Shown here: positions 24,989 through 32,669 of the stretch, piece after piece
Layout of the letters: the number at the start of each line of letters is the position of its first letter
How positions within the stretch are numbered: the stretch's first letter is position 1
Origin: Virgibacillus doumboii
Lineage (GTDB): Bacteria > Bacillota > Bacilli > Bacillales > Amphibacillaceae
Assembly (NCBI RefSeq): GCF_902806455.1
Contig: NZ_CADCWQ010000001.1
Coordinates: 620,001 to 684,000, forward strand
Direction: 5' to 3'
DNA length: 64,000 nt
The notes under the pieces: model-generated
Told to the model about the DNA's origin: nothing
The model's database searches: none
The model's input: only the letters and a program-made list of their open reading frames with translations
Program-made: the position numbers and the translations under genes

Positions 24989-25005
24989 TTAGCTAAATTA
25001 GCTAA
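24989..25005. promoter_or_regulatory. Tandem TTAGCTAA palindromes upstream of the Phd-Uma2 gene
   Basis: Two perfect 8-base palindromes, TTAGCTAA, with one A between them, 26 bases before the ATG. Phd/YefM-type antitoxins bind such paired small palindromes to repress their own promoter, so this is a candidate operator. Confidence 0.5.
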
Positions 25006-25030
25006 TATTAATGATGGCAGGTGAAGCAAT

Positions 25031-25771
25031 ATGATTGTCAGTACAACCGAGGTGCAGAATAATTTTGGAAAGTATTTAATGATTGCGGCTAAAGAGGAAG
25101 TTATCGTTACCCGCAACGGTATTGAGGTTGCGAGATTGCAGGGGGTGGAAAGGGATTCTGAGGCAACGTATCAGGAAAGCACCGCGCGCGAAAAGTCTTT
25201 GCCTTATCATGTGAAACCAAAGAAGGCGACGTATGAGAAGTTTCTGGAATTAACCCGTAATGAGGAAACCCGATATGAATATATTGACGGCGAGATTTAT
25301 TTGCTGGCTTCACCAAGGACAGGTCATCAGTATGCTGTTGGAACGTTGTTTGGCCTTTTATTTAATTATTTTCAAGACAGTCCATGCACTCCGTTTACAG
25401 CACCCTTTGATATTCATCTCAAGCGACCGAATGATGATACTCCCTGTGTTGTGCAGCCAGACTTAATGGTTATTTGCGATTTGGATGATCATTTAAATGA
25501 CCAGGATTATTATACCGGGGTTCCGTCTCTCGTGGTTGAAGTGTTATCAGAAAGTACACAGGGCAAGGACCTGGTCAAGAAGCTGGACCTTTATATGGAA
25601 TGCGGCGTCCAGGAATATTGGGTTGTTGATCCATCTGAAAAGAAAGCAATCATTTACCATTTTCAAGATCATAAAATCAAACAAACCACCATGTGCAAAC
25701 CACCCGAAATTGCGCAATCCTTTCTTTTTGAAGGACTTTCTGTAGAACTTGAAGGTATATTTTTGTCATAG
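25031..25771 (+). CDS. Phd/YefM antitoxin domain fused to Uma2-type (DUF820) nuclease domain
   Basis: 246 residues. Residues 1-40 (IVSTTEVQNNFGKYLMIAAK, then EEVIVTRNGIEVARL) match the DNA-binding half of Phd/YefM antitoxins. Residues about 62-245 are a Uma2 domain of the PD-(D/E)XK superfamily: RYEYIDGEIYLLASPRTGHQ, VVQPDLMVICDL, SLVVEVLSES with the catalytic E/V-E pattern, and KLDLYMECGVQEYWVVDP. AGGTGA precedes ATG. A self-regulating gene that carries DNA-binding and putative nuclease parts in one chain is suggested. A Uma2 protein without the antitoxin part lies at 29166. 25772-26062 downstream has no supported gene. Confidence 0.82.
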   Translation: MIVSTTEVQNNFGKYLMIAAKEEVIVTRNGIEVARLQGVERDSEATYQESTAREKSLPYHVKPKKATYEKFLELTRNEETRYEYIDGEIYLLASPRTGHQYAVGTLFGLLFNYFQDSPCTPFTAPFDIHLKRPNDDTPCVVQPDLMVICDLDDHLNDQDYYTGVPSLVVEVLSESTQGKDLVKKLDLYMECGVQEYWVVDPSEKKAIIYHFQDHKIKQTTMCKPPEIAQSFLFEGLSVELEGIFLS

Positions 25772-26062
25772 GAAACTGGTTCAGACCTCCATTCCGCAAT
25801 GTGTTAATGACTGGTCCTCCCAGATGTGGGAAGAGCTTATCAGTGGGTGGAATCAATTATGAAAGGAAAAGAATATTATGATGTTTTATGGGAAGAAAAG
25901 TCTGAAAAGCACTTGATTTACTTTAACCTCAACTATCTCAACGTATTCCTTCCTATTTTATTCAGTGGAGTTTTATTAACTAAAAAAGTTTTAAAGCCAA
26001 TGAGTTTAATTATGTTTATGATAAAATAATTAGAACAAATAAAAAATGAAAGGAGAAGCAAT

Positions 26063-26353
26063 ATGTTAGATAAGAACGATACGAATGTTCGGCTGCCTAA
26101 TGAAATCATTCAAATACTTGATAAGAGTGTCAACGGAAAAAACATTGATGAAAAAGTACGGTTATCACTAGTTATTGGTATGTTCGTTGATGGAACCGTC
26201 ACACTGGAACGTGCAGCTAAACTTGCAGGAATGCCTTTGGTAAACTTTATAGATGTCCTTCGCAACAAAAAAATTCCATGGATGGAATATACCCCGGAAC
26301 ATATTAAAGATGACGAAACGGCTATCCAAAAATATAAGGATGGGTCGGAATAA
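26063..26353 (+). CDS. UPF0175 family antitoxin
   Basis: 96 residues; AAAGGAGAA precedes ATG. VRLPNEIIQILDKSVNGKNI, then LVIGMFVDGTVTLERAAKLA and GMPLVNFIDVLRNKKIPW give the small HTH-like fold of UPF0175 proteins, which are found paired with DUF3368 PIN-type proteins. The stop codon abuts the ATG of that partner here. Confidence 0.82.
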   Translation: MLDKNDTNVRLPNEIIQILDKSVNGKNIDEKVRLSLVIGMFVDGTVTLERAAKLAGMPLVNFIDVLRNKKIPWMEYTPEHIKDDETAIQKYKDGSE

Positions 26354-26857
26354 ATGAGAACAATTATTACAAACACAAGCCCTGTTATTGCATTATCCAT
26401 GATTGAAAAATTATCAATATTATGGGAGTTATTTGATAAAGTGTATGTTCCAGAAGCGGTTTTTAAGGAATTAACATCCAGTTTTGACGAAAATGATTTT
26501 GGAAGAAGAGAGATCGTTGAAGCTGTGAATGATGAAAAGATAATCCTGTATTCTGTGAAAGATAAGGAACTTGTGGCACGAATGTATGCAAAACTTCATT
26601 TTGGAGAGCTGGAAACAATTATAGGTGGAAAAGAATTAGATGCAAGTTTTGTTTTAATAGACGAAAGAGCGGCAAGAAATATGGCAAAAAACTTTTTCCT
26701 CACGCCTATTGGCACCCTGGGCATTCTTCGTTTGGCAAAGTCACAAAAGAAAATCGATAGGGTTAAGCCTTATCTGGATTTCCTTATTGCTAATGATTAC
26801 AGAATTGGAAAGCCATTGTACAAACAAATTCTTATGCAAGAGAATGAATGGGAATAA
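26354..26857 (+). CDS. DUF3368 PIN-like toxin
   Basis: 167 residues. IITNTSPVIALSMIEKLSIL provides the first acidic/Asn strand of the PIN fold (here Asn-Thr-Ser-Pro rather than Asp), HFGELETIIGGKELDASFVL the Glu region, and LIDERAARNMAKNF the Asp-Glu metal site. TPIGTLGILRLAKSQKKI is typical of DUF3368. It follows the UPF0175 gene without a gap. The family is treated as the ribonuclease half of a toxin-antitoxin pair; activity is inferred. Confidence 0.82.
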   Translation: MRTIITNTSPVIALSMIEKLSILWELFDKVYVPEAVFKELTSSFDENDFGRREIVEAVNDEKIILYSVKDKELVARMYAKLHFGELETIIGGKELDASFVLIDERAARNMAKNFFLTPIGTLGILRLAKSQKKIDRVKPYLDFLIANDYRIGKPLYKQILMQENEWE

Positions 26858-26914
26858 CAACTGTGAATGTTCTCCTTACTCGGAAATAGGGTTTAGCCAC
26901 CCACAATAAATTGA

Positions 26915-27130
26915 TTAAAATAAATGTAATATTATACATTCACTGTAAGGGTTAAAGGGTTCCAGTTTATTTTTTACTGCTCTTTTCAAATCTGTCAAAT
27001 CTTCATCAATTTCAATCCCAACAATAAACTTTAATTCATAAAAATCGCAGACTGCAGTAATCTTGTCAATTTTTCTTTGAGAGTTGGTTTTAACGATGAC
27101 AGGACGTTCTTCTGTACCTAATTTTGGCAT
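26915..27130 (-). CDS. Small protein resembling the N-terminal part of SEC-C (PBPRA1643-type) proteins
   Basis: 71 residues from MPKLGTEERPVIVKTNSQRK, with AAAGGAGAA upstream of the ATG. The LGTEERPVIVKTNSQRKIDK start and the following ICDFYELKFIVGIEIDE-type strand resemble the conserved N-terminal module of SWIM/SEC-C-associated proteins. No cysteine-rich SEC-C tail follows, so it is a short form or a remnant. It is transcribed opposite to the TA pair. The end FNPYSECIILHLF may be run-on past a lost domain. Confidence 0.6.
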   Translation of the reverse strand: MPKLGTEERPVIVKTNSQRKIDKITAVCDFYELKFIVGIEIDEDLTDLKRAVKNKLEPFNPYSECIILHLF

Positions 27131-27280
27131 AGAGGTTTCTCCTTTATGTTTAATCTCTCTCTTTTCGATGATACATGAATATTCAGGATTTTGTCCACTG
27201 TAGGAAATTGAACGAAAAGACATCTCGCAAATCAGATGGACTTTTGATAGATTTTAAAATAGAAGGGAGTTTGGATTGGG

Positions 27281-28969
27281 ATGGCAAGACTAAGCTATAA
27301 AATCTTTATGAATGAAGTGCGGCAGCGGCTGGCTGGGTTTTCGGCAGAGGAGCTCCGAAGTCTGATTATGGAGTGGGCAGCTGCAGAACACCCGGATAAG
27401 CGGCTGGATTTTTTGAATAAATTGAAACTGAACAAACAGGACGAGCTGGCTGGCGTTGACGCGGATGCGCTGCTGAATGAGATTGAGGCTTTTGCTGAGG
27501 CTGTGGAAGAGGGTGCCTATGTTGATGGGTACGGATGGGATGCAGACTTGTTGGAAGAACGCGATTTTGGTGATGAGAGTTGGGCAGGGGAAATGGACAG
27601 CTTTTTCCTGGGGGCCAGAAACCTGCTTCGGGAAGGACATCATGATACTGCAGAAAAAGCGTACAGAAAATTGTTTGCCGTATTGGAATTGGGGGAGGAA
27701 CCGGGGTATCTTCCGGGGGATTTGAATAGCAACAACATGCTGGAAGTTGATCTTCGTGAACATATTTCGCTTTTTTTCAGGTCGGTTTATTTGAACGCTG
27801 AAGCAAGTGATCGGGTACATTTGTTATATGAAGCGATGAATGAACTAGGATTTCTGGTTTTACCGAAGATTACCCTTACAGATGTCAGTGATTCATTGGA
27901 TGCTTCATTGCCGGACTTTCATGATTTTTTGGCAGATTGGATTGAATGTTTAAAGGAAAAGCCGCCTTCCCATGTTAACCAGTTACTTCGGGAAGCAGTT
28001 TTTCTTGAAGGGGGCATTCCTGCCATCACGGATTTTGCGAGAACCTATGCGGACAAATTCCCAGAAGCATATTTGAACTGGATTTCAGCTTTGGAAAGGG
28101 AAGGTGATAGGGAATCCGTCCTTCAAGTTGTAATAGAGGGATTGGAAAAAATTCCGGGTAATTTTACAGTAAGAGCGGAGATAGCGGAAAAGTTGACAGG
28201 AATTGGCGGTAAACTCCACGATAATTTGTTGAAATTAAAAGGCCTAAGGGAAAGTTTTCATTCCAATCCTTCCCTGAAATATTTAATGGATCTTTATATT
28301 TTGGCGGAAGAAGAAAATTGCTTGGATGAGGTCAGAGATGAAGCGGAAAAAAGAATGAACGAATTAAGGGATGAGGGGAGCACACGTGGTGATATATTCA
28401 TATTTACAGACGAGAGACATGCCGTGATGAATGAAGGGGAATATATTCTCGCGCTTATTTTAGGCGGAAGATATGAGAAAGTATTTGACATGTGTCAGGG
28501 AAAGGGTGCTCTGGGATGGAGTTACAGCACGCATCCTAAACCGGTTATGCTCACCTTTTTGATGGATGTGTTGTCCAAGGGTGATAATTATTCAAACGTT
28601 CTCGAAGGTCAGTGGCGATATGCTCTATCCCGAGGGGTTTTTGGCATGCAGGAAACAGATATGGATAAGTACCATCAAATCCTGAATCGGGTAAAAAATA
28701 ACATCCATCTAACAGAAGATCAGGATGAATTTTACTTAACATGGTGCAGAAATGAAACCGGGCGCAGGATAGATGCTATTGTGAGCAATAAACATCGGAG
28801 AAGTTATCATAAAGCAGCGAAAGTGTTGGTCGCAATGGCTGAAACAATGGTTAACCGGGGAAATAAACAGGAAGGACATGCTCTGGTAGAGAAATATCGC
28901 ATCAAATATTCAAGGTATTCAGCTTTTAGAAGAGAAATAGCTGAAGCATTGGAGACATCCGGGTTATGA
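27281..28969 (+). CDS. Large alpha-helical repeat protein of unknown function
   Basis: 562 residues, soluble and mainly helical, with no signal peptide. The acidic N-terminus (LAGVDADALLNEIEAFAEAV) is followed by TPR-like pairs (FFLGARNLLREGHHDTAEKA, YLNWISALEREGDRESVLQV) and a C-terminal helical region with NRGNKQEGHALVEKYRIKYS. Proteins of this shape often accompany SWIM or SEC-C zinc-finger proteins, and the adjacent divergent gene resembles part of such a protein; this is only suggestive. The gene is a single unit followed by a palindromic repeat. I do not recognise a named family. Confidence 0.6.
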   Translation: MARLSYKIFMNEVRQRLAGFSAEELRSLIMEWAAAEHPDKRLDFLNKLKLNKQDELAGVDADALLNEIEAFAEAVEEGAYVDGYGWDADLLEERDFGDESWAGEMDSFFLGARNLLREGHHDTAEKAYRKLFAVLELGEEPGYLPGDLNSNNMLEVDLREHISLFFRSVYLNAEASDRVHLLYEAMNELGFLVLPKITLTDVSDSLDASLPDFHDFLADWIECLKEKPPSHVNQLLREAVFLEGGIPAITDFARTYADKFPEAYLNWISALEREGDRESVLQVVIEGLEKIPGNFTVRAEIAEKLTGIGGKLHDNLLKLKGLRESFHSNPSLKYLMDLYILAEEENCLDEVRDEAEKRMNELRDEGSTRGDIFIFTDERHAVMNEGEYILALILGGRYEKVFDMCQGKGALGWSYSTHPKPVMLTFLMDVLSKGDNYSNVLEGQWRYALSRGVFGMQETDMDKYHQILNRVKNNIHLTEDQDEFYLTWCRNETGRRIDAIVSNKHRRSYHKAAKVLVAMAETMVNRGNKQEGHALVEKYRIKYSRYSAFRREIAEALETSGL

Positions 28970-28979
28970 GGCGGTAGAA

Positions 28980-29053
28980 GGACCAGATGGACAGGCACCC
29001 TGGTCCAGCATGAAGAGGCCTGGTTGGACCGGTGAACCTGTCCCTCTGGTTCC
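28980..29053. repeat. GGACCAGAGGGACAGG palindromic element, copy 2
   Basis: 74 bases, well conserved. The outer arms GGACCAGATGGACAGG and CCTGTCCCTCTGGTTCC pair, and inner CCTGGTCC / GGACCGG arms pair again, giving a long folded-back structure. It lies 11 bases after a stop codon. Confidence 0.85.
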
Positions 29054-29165
29054 CTAAAAACTATATGTGAACAACCAGTACTTTAATAAATAACATCTTA
29101 TTTTTACAATATAATTTCTTTTTTTGTTTGGATTGATTATAATTGTAACAAGGAAGGTGTTTTAG

Positions 29166-29726
29166 ATGGGTTTATTGAATGTAAAGCATAGCACCTATGA
29201 AGCGTTCGAGAAATCAAGGGAAGAAACAGATGAAATATTGGAGTATATTGATGGCGTCATTTATATGTCCCCATCCCCAAGTATAAAGCATCAAAAAATT
29301 TCCTCTTATTTGCACGGAGAACTTTACAAATCACTCAATGGGAAGGATTGCAACGTATTTTCCGCCCCTACTGATGTGTTATTTGATAATACGGATGATG
29401 ATGCTAAGAAAAAGGTTGTTCCGGATTTATTTGTTACTTGTGATTCAGATAATTTTACAGAGAATGAATTAGTTGGGCCTCCTGAGTTTATTATAGAAAT
29501 TGTGAGTCCTTCAAGCAGATCACATGATATGGTTACGAAATTGAATCTTTATATGAACAATGGCGTCAAAGAATATTGGATTGTTGACCCCATAAAGAAT
29601 CACATAATGATATATGTCAAGGATCACAATAACGAAGTGCAATTTGATTTGATTAATATTGGCACCGTGGCTGTTTCCAAGATCATTGAGTCTTTTCAAA
29701 TCAACTTGAATAGACTTTTTGGTTAA
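29166..29726 (+). CDS. Uma2 family (DUF820) endonuclease-like protein
   Basis: 186 residues, AAGGAGG-like site before ATG (AAGGAAGG). It has the PD-(D/E)XK-type core of the Uma2/DUF820 family: EILEYIDGVIYMSPSPSIKH, VVPDLFVTCDSDNF, EFIIEIVSPSSRSHDMVTKL and YMNNGVKEYWIVDPIKNHIM. It lacks the antitoxin-like N-terminal part present in the relative at 25031. Many bacilli and cyanobacteria carry several such genes near mobile DNA. The biological role is unsettled. It is framed by two copies of the 74-base palindromic element. Confidence 0.85.
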   Translation: MGLLNVKHSTYEAFEKSREETDEILEYIDGVIYMSPSPSIKHQKISSYLHGELYKSLNGKDCNVFSAPTDVLFDNTDDDAKKKVVPDLFVTCDSDNFTENELVGPPEFIIEIVSPSSRSHDMVTKLNLYMNNGVKEYWIVDPIKNHIMIYVKDHNNEVQFDLINIGTVAVSKIIESFQINLNRLFG

Positions 29727-29823
29727 GGTGACTGCCACCCACTATATTATGTCCAATTATGTAAATAACATTGTTGCCTATGGGCTGCTGGTTTGCTGGA
29801 ACTGGCGGTTTTTTATTTTATAA

Positions 29824-29895
29824 GGACCAGAGGGACAGGGACCCCGGTCCAGTATTTAGAGGCCTGATTGGACCGGTGAACCTGTCCCTCTGGTT
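29824..29895. repeat. GGACCAGAGGGACAGG palindromic element, copy 3
   Basis: 72 bases, about 100 bases after the Uma2 stop and just before the carnitine regulator promoter. The arms GGACCAGAGGGACAGG and CCTGTCCCTCTGGTTC pair almost perfectly. Confidence 0.85.
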
Positions 29896-29909
29896 CGGAA
29901 ATTTAATGA

Positions 29910-29938
29910 TTGAATATATACCGTCTGGATAGTATGGT
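29910..29938 (+). promoter_or_regulatory. Promoter of the TetR gene with operator in the spacer
   Basis: TTGAAT (29910-29915) and TATGGT (29933-29938) are 17 bases apart. The spacer is filled by ACCGTCTGGATAGT (29920-29933), a diverged copy of the palindrome found twice before the BKACE gene. Binding there would block polymerase, which implies autoregulation. Confidence 0.7.
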
Positions 29939-29976
29939 AATAGATATATGGAGTCTATTAATAAGAAGGTGAAGAG

Positions 29977-30519
29977 ATGGGTAGAAGTTCAAGAAAAATG
30001 GAAATTCTCAATGCTGCATCAAAGATTGTCAGTGAACAGGGGATATTTAATTTGACGCTGGATGCTGTGGCGAAAGAGGCTGGTATCAGTAAAGGCGGTT
30101 TGCTTTATCATTTTCCGTCCAAAGAAGCAATGGTCGAGGGAATGGTGCAACATCTGACAAGCAATTACAGGGAAAAAATAGCTCATAACGTGAGCATTGA
30201 TTCCAATGATAAAGGTAAATGGACACGTTCGTATGTGGATGTCACATTTAACCAGGTCTATCAGAATAAAGACATGAACTCCGGTTTGCTGGCAGCTAAG
30301 GCAGTTAATGCCGCATTGCTCGATCCCATTCGTCATCTTTATTCTGAATGGCAGGAAGAAATTGAGAACGATGGGCTTGATCCGATAAAAGCAACCATTA
30401 TTCGGTTGGCGACAGACGGGATGTGGCTTGCAGAACTATTTGATATTTATCATATTGGGGATGAAAAGAAAGAAGCGGTTTATCGAAAGCTGATTGATTG
30501 GGCTAATACAGACGATTAA
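29977..30519 (+). CDS. TetR/AcrR family regulator of carnitine catabolism
   Basis: 180 residues. The N-terminal HTH is typical: EILNAASKIVSEQGIFNLTL, then VAKEAGISKGGLLYHFPSKE. The ligand domain is the divergent C-terminal 120 residues, of the type found in YsiA/FadR-like and carnitine-linked TetR proteins. AGAAGG lies before ATG. The same 14-base palindrome occurs in its own promoter and in the promoter of the downstream BKACE-dehydrogenase unit, so a role as local repressor is well supported by layout. The inducer could be carnitine, 3-dehydrocarnitine or a CoA ester, which cannot be told from sequence. Confidence 0.88.
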   Translation: MGRSSRKMEILNAASKIVSEQGIFNLTLDAVAKEAGISKGGLLYHFPSKEAMVEGMVQHLTSNYREKIAHNVSIDSNDKGKWTRSYVDVTFNQVYQNKDMNSGLLAAKAVNAALLDPIRHLYSEWQEEIENDGLDPIKATIIRLATDGMWLAELFDIYHIGDEKKEAVYRKLIDWANTDD

Positions 30520-30551
30520 AGGATAAAAAACACCGTCATAGGAGAGGTTAA

Positions 30552-30583
30552 AAAATACCATCAAAGGGGATGGTATTTTTTTT
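30552..30583 (+). terminator. Terminator of the TetR gene
   Basis: AAATACCATC pairs with GATGGTATTT over a short loop and ends in eight T, 33 bases after the stop codon. Confidence 0.88.
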
Positions 30584-30665
30584 ACGTTTAAACGTCCGGT
30601 TTTGTAAACATGCTCGTTTAAACACGGTCATGGATAAAGGTTTATATGATTTCTTCAAAAAGAGG

Positions 30666-30722
30666 TTGAATATTTACCGTCCGGATGGTATAGTATCAAA
30701 TATAGTTAACCGTCCGGATGGT
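30666..30722 (+). promoter_or_regulatory. Promoter and double operator of the carnitine operon
   Basis: TTGAAT (30666-30671), a 17-base spacer and TATAGT (30689-30694) form a sigma-A promoter. The palindrome ACCGTCCGGATGGT occupies the spacer (30676-30689) and recurs at 30709-30722, 33 bases on, i.e. three helical turns. Two operators on one face suit cooperative TetR dimers. Confidence 0.82.
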
Positions 30723-30768
30723 ACAGTTAAAATAAGAGATGTTAAATGTTACGAAGGGAGACTAACCA

Positions 30769-31647
30769 ATGAGCCAAAAAGTTATGTTAACAGCAGCTGT
30801 TACAGGTGCAGGAGACACGACCAGTAAAAGCCCGCATGTTCCGGTTACGCCTAAGGAGATTGCTGAGGCGGCTATTGCATCAGCCAAAGCTGGGGCAACG
30901 GTAGCCCATGTTCATGCTCGCGACCCGGAAACAGGTGGTATCAGTCATCATGTTGACCACTACCGTGAAATTGTTGACCGAATCAGAGAATCCGAAACAG
31001 ATGTCATCATCAATATTACTTCAGGCGGCGGGGGAGATTTTATCCCGAGTTTAAATACACCGGCAGCTGGAGGAGACGGTACGGACATACAAACGCCGGA
31101 AGAACGACATGAGCCGGTAGGAGAACTGCTTCCCGAGATGTGCACACTTGATTGTGGCAGCACGAATTTCGGCAATATGATTTACATGAGTCCGACTGAC
31201 TGGTTGAGAGAGCAGGCAAAACTGGTTCAGAACAGCGGGGTGAAACCTGAACTGGAGTGTTTTGATACGGGACATCTCCGTTTTGCCAATCAATTGGTCC
31301 AGGAAGGTCTGATCGAGGGGGATCCGATGTTTCAATTTTGCCTGGGAATCCCGTGGGGAGCTGCGGCGGATGTCGAGACAATCCTTTATTTGAAAAATCG
31401 ATTGCCGGAAAATGCACATTGGTCAGCATTTGGTATCGGACGATTGCAACTGCCAATTGCAGCCCAGACAGCTATGCTTGGCGGCAACATCCGTGTGGGG
31501 CTGGAAGATAACTTATATTTGAAAAAAGGCGTGCTTGCACGGAATGATCAGCTTGTTGAAAAAGCAGTGAAGATGGTGCATGAACATAATATTGACATCA
31601 TGACACCGGAAGAAGCACGAAAGCAATATGACTTGCGAACACCTTAA
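30769..31647 (+). CDS. BKACE family beta-keto acid cleavage enzyme (3-dehydrocarnitine:acetyl-CoA)
   Basis: 292 residues, GGGAG before ATG. BKACE (formerly DUF849) features: VMLTAAVTGAGDTTSKSPHV start, VTPKEIAEAAIASAKAGATV, and the zinc site AHVHARDPETGG, with ECFDTGHLRFANQLV later. The family condenses a beta-keto acid with acetyl-CoA to give acetoacetate and a new acyl-CoA. Followed by a carnitine-dehydrogenase-type gene 13 bases downstream and later a hotdog thioesterase, the expected reaction is 3-dehydrocarnitine plus acetyl-CoA to betainyl-CoA plus acetoacetate (the CdhC step). Substrate assignment rests on context. Confidence 0.88.
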   Translation: MSQKVMLTAAVTGAGDTTSKSPHVPVTPKEIAEAAIASAKAGATVAHVHARDPETGGISHHVDHYREIVDRIRESETDVIINITSGGGGDFIPSLNTPAAGGDGTDIQTPEERHEPVGELLPEMCTLDCGSTNFGNMIYMSPTDWLREQAKLVQNSGVKPELECFDTGHLRFANQLVQEGLIEGDPMFQFCLGIPWGAAADVETILYLKNRLPENAHWSAFGIGRLQLPIAAQTAMLGGNIRVGLEDNLYLKKGVLARNDQLVEKAVKMVHEHNIDIMTPEEARKQYDLRTP

Positions 31648-31660
31648 GGAGGAAACAACA

Positions 31661-32626
31661 ATGCAGCAAAATAAACAAGAGATGAAAGTGGCCGTCGTCG
31701 GGACCGGTGTTATTGGGAATGGCTGGATCACCCGCTTTTTGGCACAAGGCTATCATGTGACGGCATTTGATCCGGCAGAAGGTGCTGAAGCGCGTACACG
31801 TCAAAGCGTTAGCCGTGCATGGGAATCCGTTGAGAAGTTGGGTGTTGCCGAGGGTGCTTCACTTGACCGGTTAACATTTGTACCCACTATCGAAGAAGCA
31901 GTTAAAGATGCCTATTTGATTCAGGAAAATGTCCCTGAACGCGAGGATTTGAAGAAGAGTGTTTTGGGATCAATCGATAGGTATGCTGAGCCGGATGCGA
32001 TTATCGGTTCCAGTACGTCAGGTATTAAGCCAAGTATACTGCAGGAAGACCTGTTGCATCCTGAACGTTTTATGGTGGCACATCCATTTAATCCGGTTCA
32101 CATTCTGCCGCTTGTGGAGCTTGTCGGAGGACAATCCACAGAACAAACTGTAATTAAACAGGCGGCTGCATTCTATGAATCAATTCAAATGAAGCCATTG
32201 GTTGTACAGCAGGAGATTGAAGGGCATATTGCAGATCGTTTAATGGAAGCACTTTGGCGCGAAGCTTTACATTTAGTTAATGATGGCATTGCGACGACGG
32301 AAGAAGTAGATGCCGCCATTATTTATGGTGCCGGTTTGCGCTGGGCACAAATGGGGCCTTTTCTGACTTTTCATCTGGCAGGCGGCGAACAAGGAATGCG
32401 CCACATGCTGAAACAATTTGGTCCAGCGTTGAAACTGCCATGGACGAAGCTGGAAGCACCTGAACTAACGGATGAATTGAAAGAAAAAGTGGTTGAAGGC
32501 TGTGAAAATCACGCCGGGGACAAGACTGTTGCTGAACTCGAAGATAAACGTGATGAGTTTTTAGTGAAGCTTCTTGATCTGGTTGAAGAATATTGGCCTG
32601 AATCAAAAAGTCTTATAAAAAACTAA
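31661..32626 (+). CDS. L-carnitine 3-dehydrogenase
   Basis: 321 residues from ATG with AAGGAGG seven bases upstream; an in-frame start 33 bases earlier overlaps the previous gene. The Rossmann motif is VAVVGTGVIGNGWITRFLAQ, and the 3-hydroxyacyl-CoA dehydrogenase-type active site is FMVAHPFNPVHILPLVELVG with the catalytic His. The C-terminal helical domain (GIATTEEVDAAIIYGAGLRW) matches L-carnitine dehydrogenases. It should oxidise L-carnitine to 3-dehydrocarnitine with NAD+. It shares a transcript with the BKACE gene upstream. In some bacteria this enzyme is fused to the thioesterase; here they are separate genes. Confidence 0.9.
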   Translation: MQQNKQEMKVAVVGTGVIGNGWITRFLAQGYHVTAFDPAEGAEARTRQSVSRAWESVEKLGVAEGASLDRLTFVPTIEEAVKDAYLIQENVPEREDLKKSVLGSIDRYAEPDAIIGSSTSGIKPSILQEDLLHPERFMVAHPFNPVHILPLVELVGGQSTEQTVIKQAAAFYESIQMKPLVVQQEIEGHIADRLMEALWREALHLVNDGIATTEEVDAAIIYGAGLRWAQMGPFLTFHLAGGEQGMRHMLKQFGPALKLPWTKLEAPELTDELKEKVVEGCENHAGDKTVAELEDKRDEFLVKLLDLVEEYWPESKSLIKN

Positions 32627-32669
32627 GGCTGTTTTCTAAACAAATTGTTGCTTTTTACGTAAAAGATAT

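Noticed and set aside
25826-26029. 67-residue frame between the Phd-Uma2 and UPF0175 genes
   Set aside because: The start lacks a ribosome site and the product has no recognisable domain; it may be a decayed gene, but support is too weak to list.
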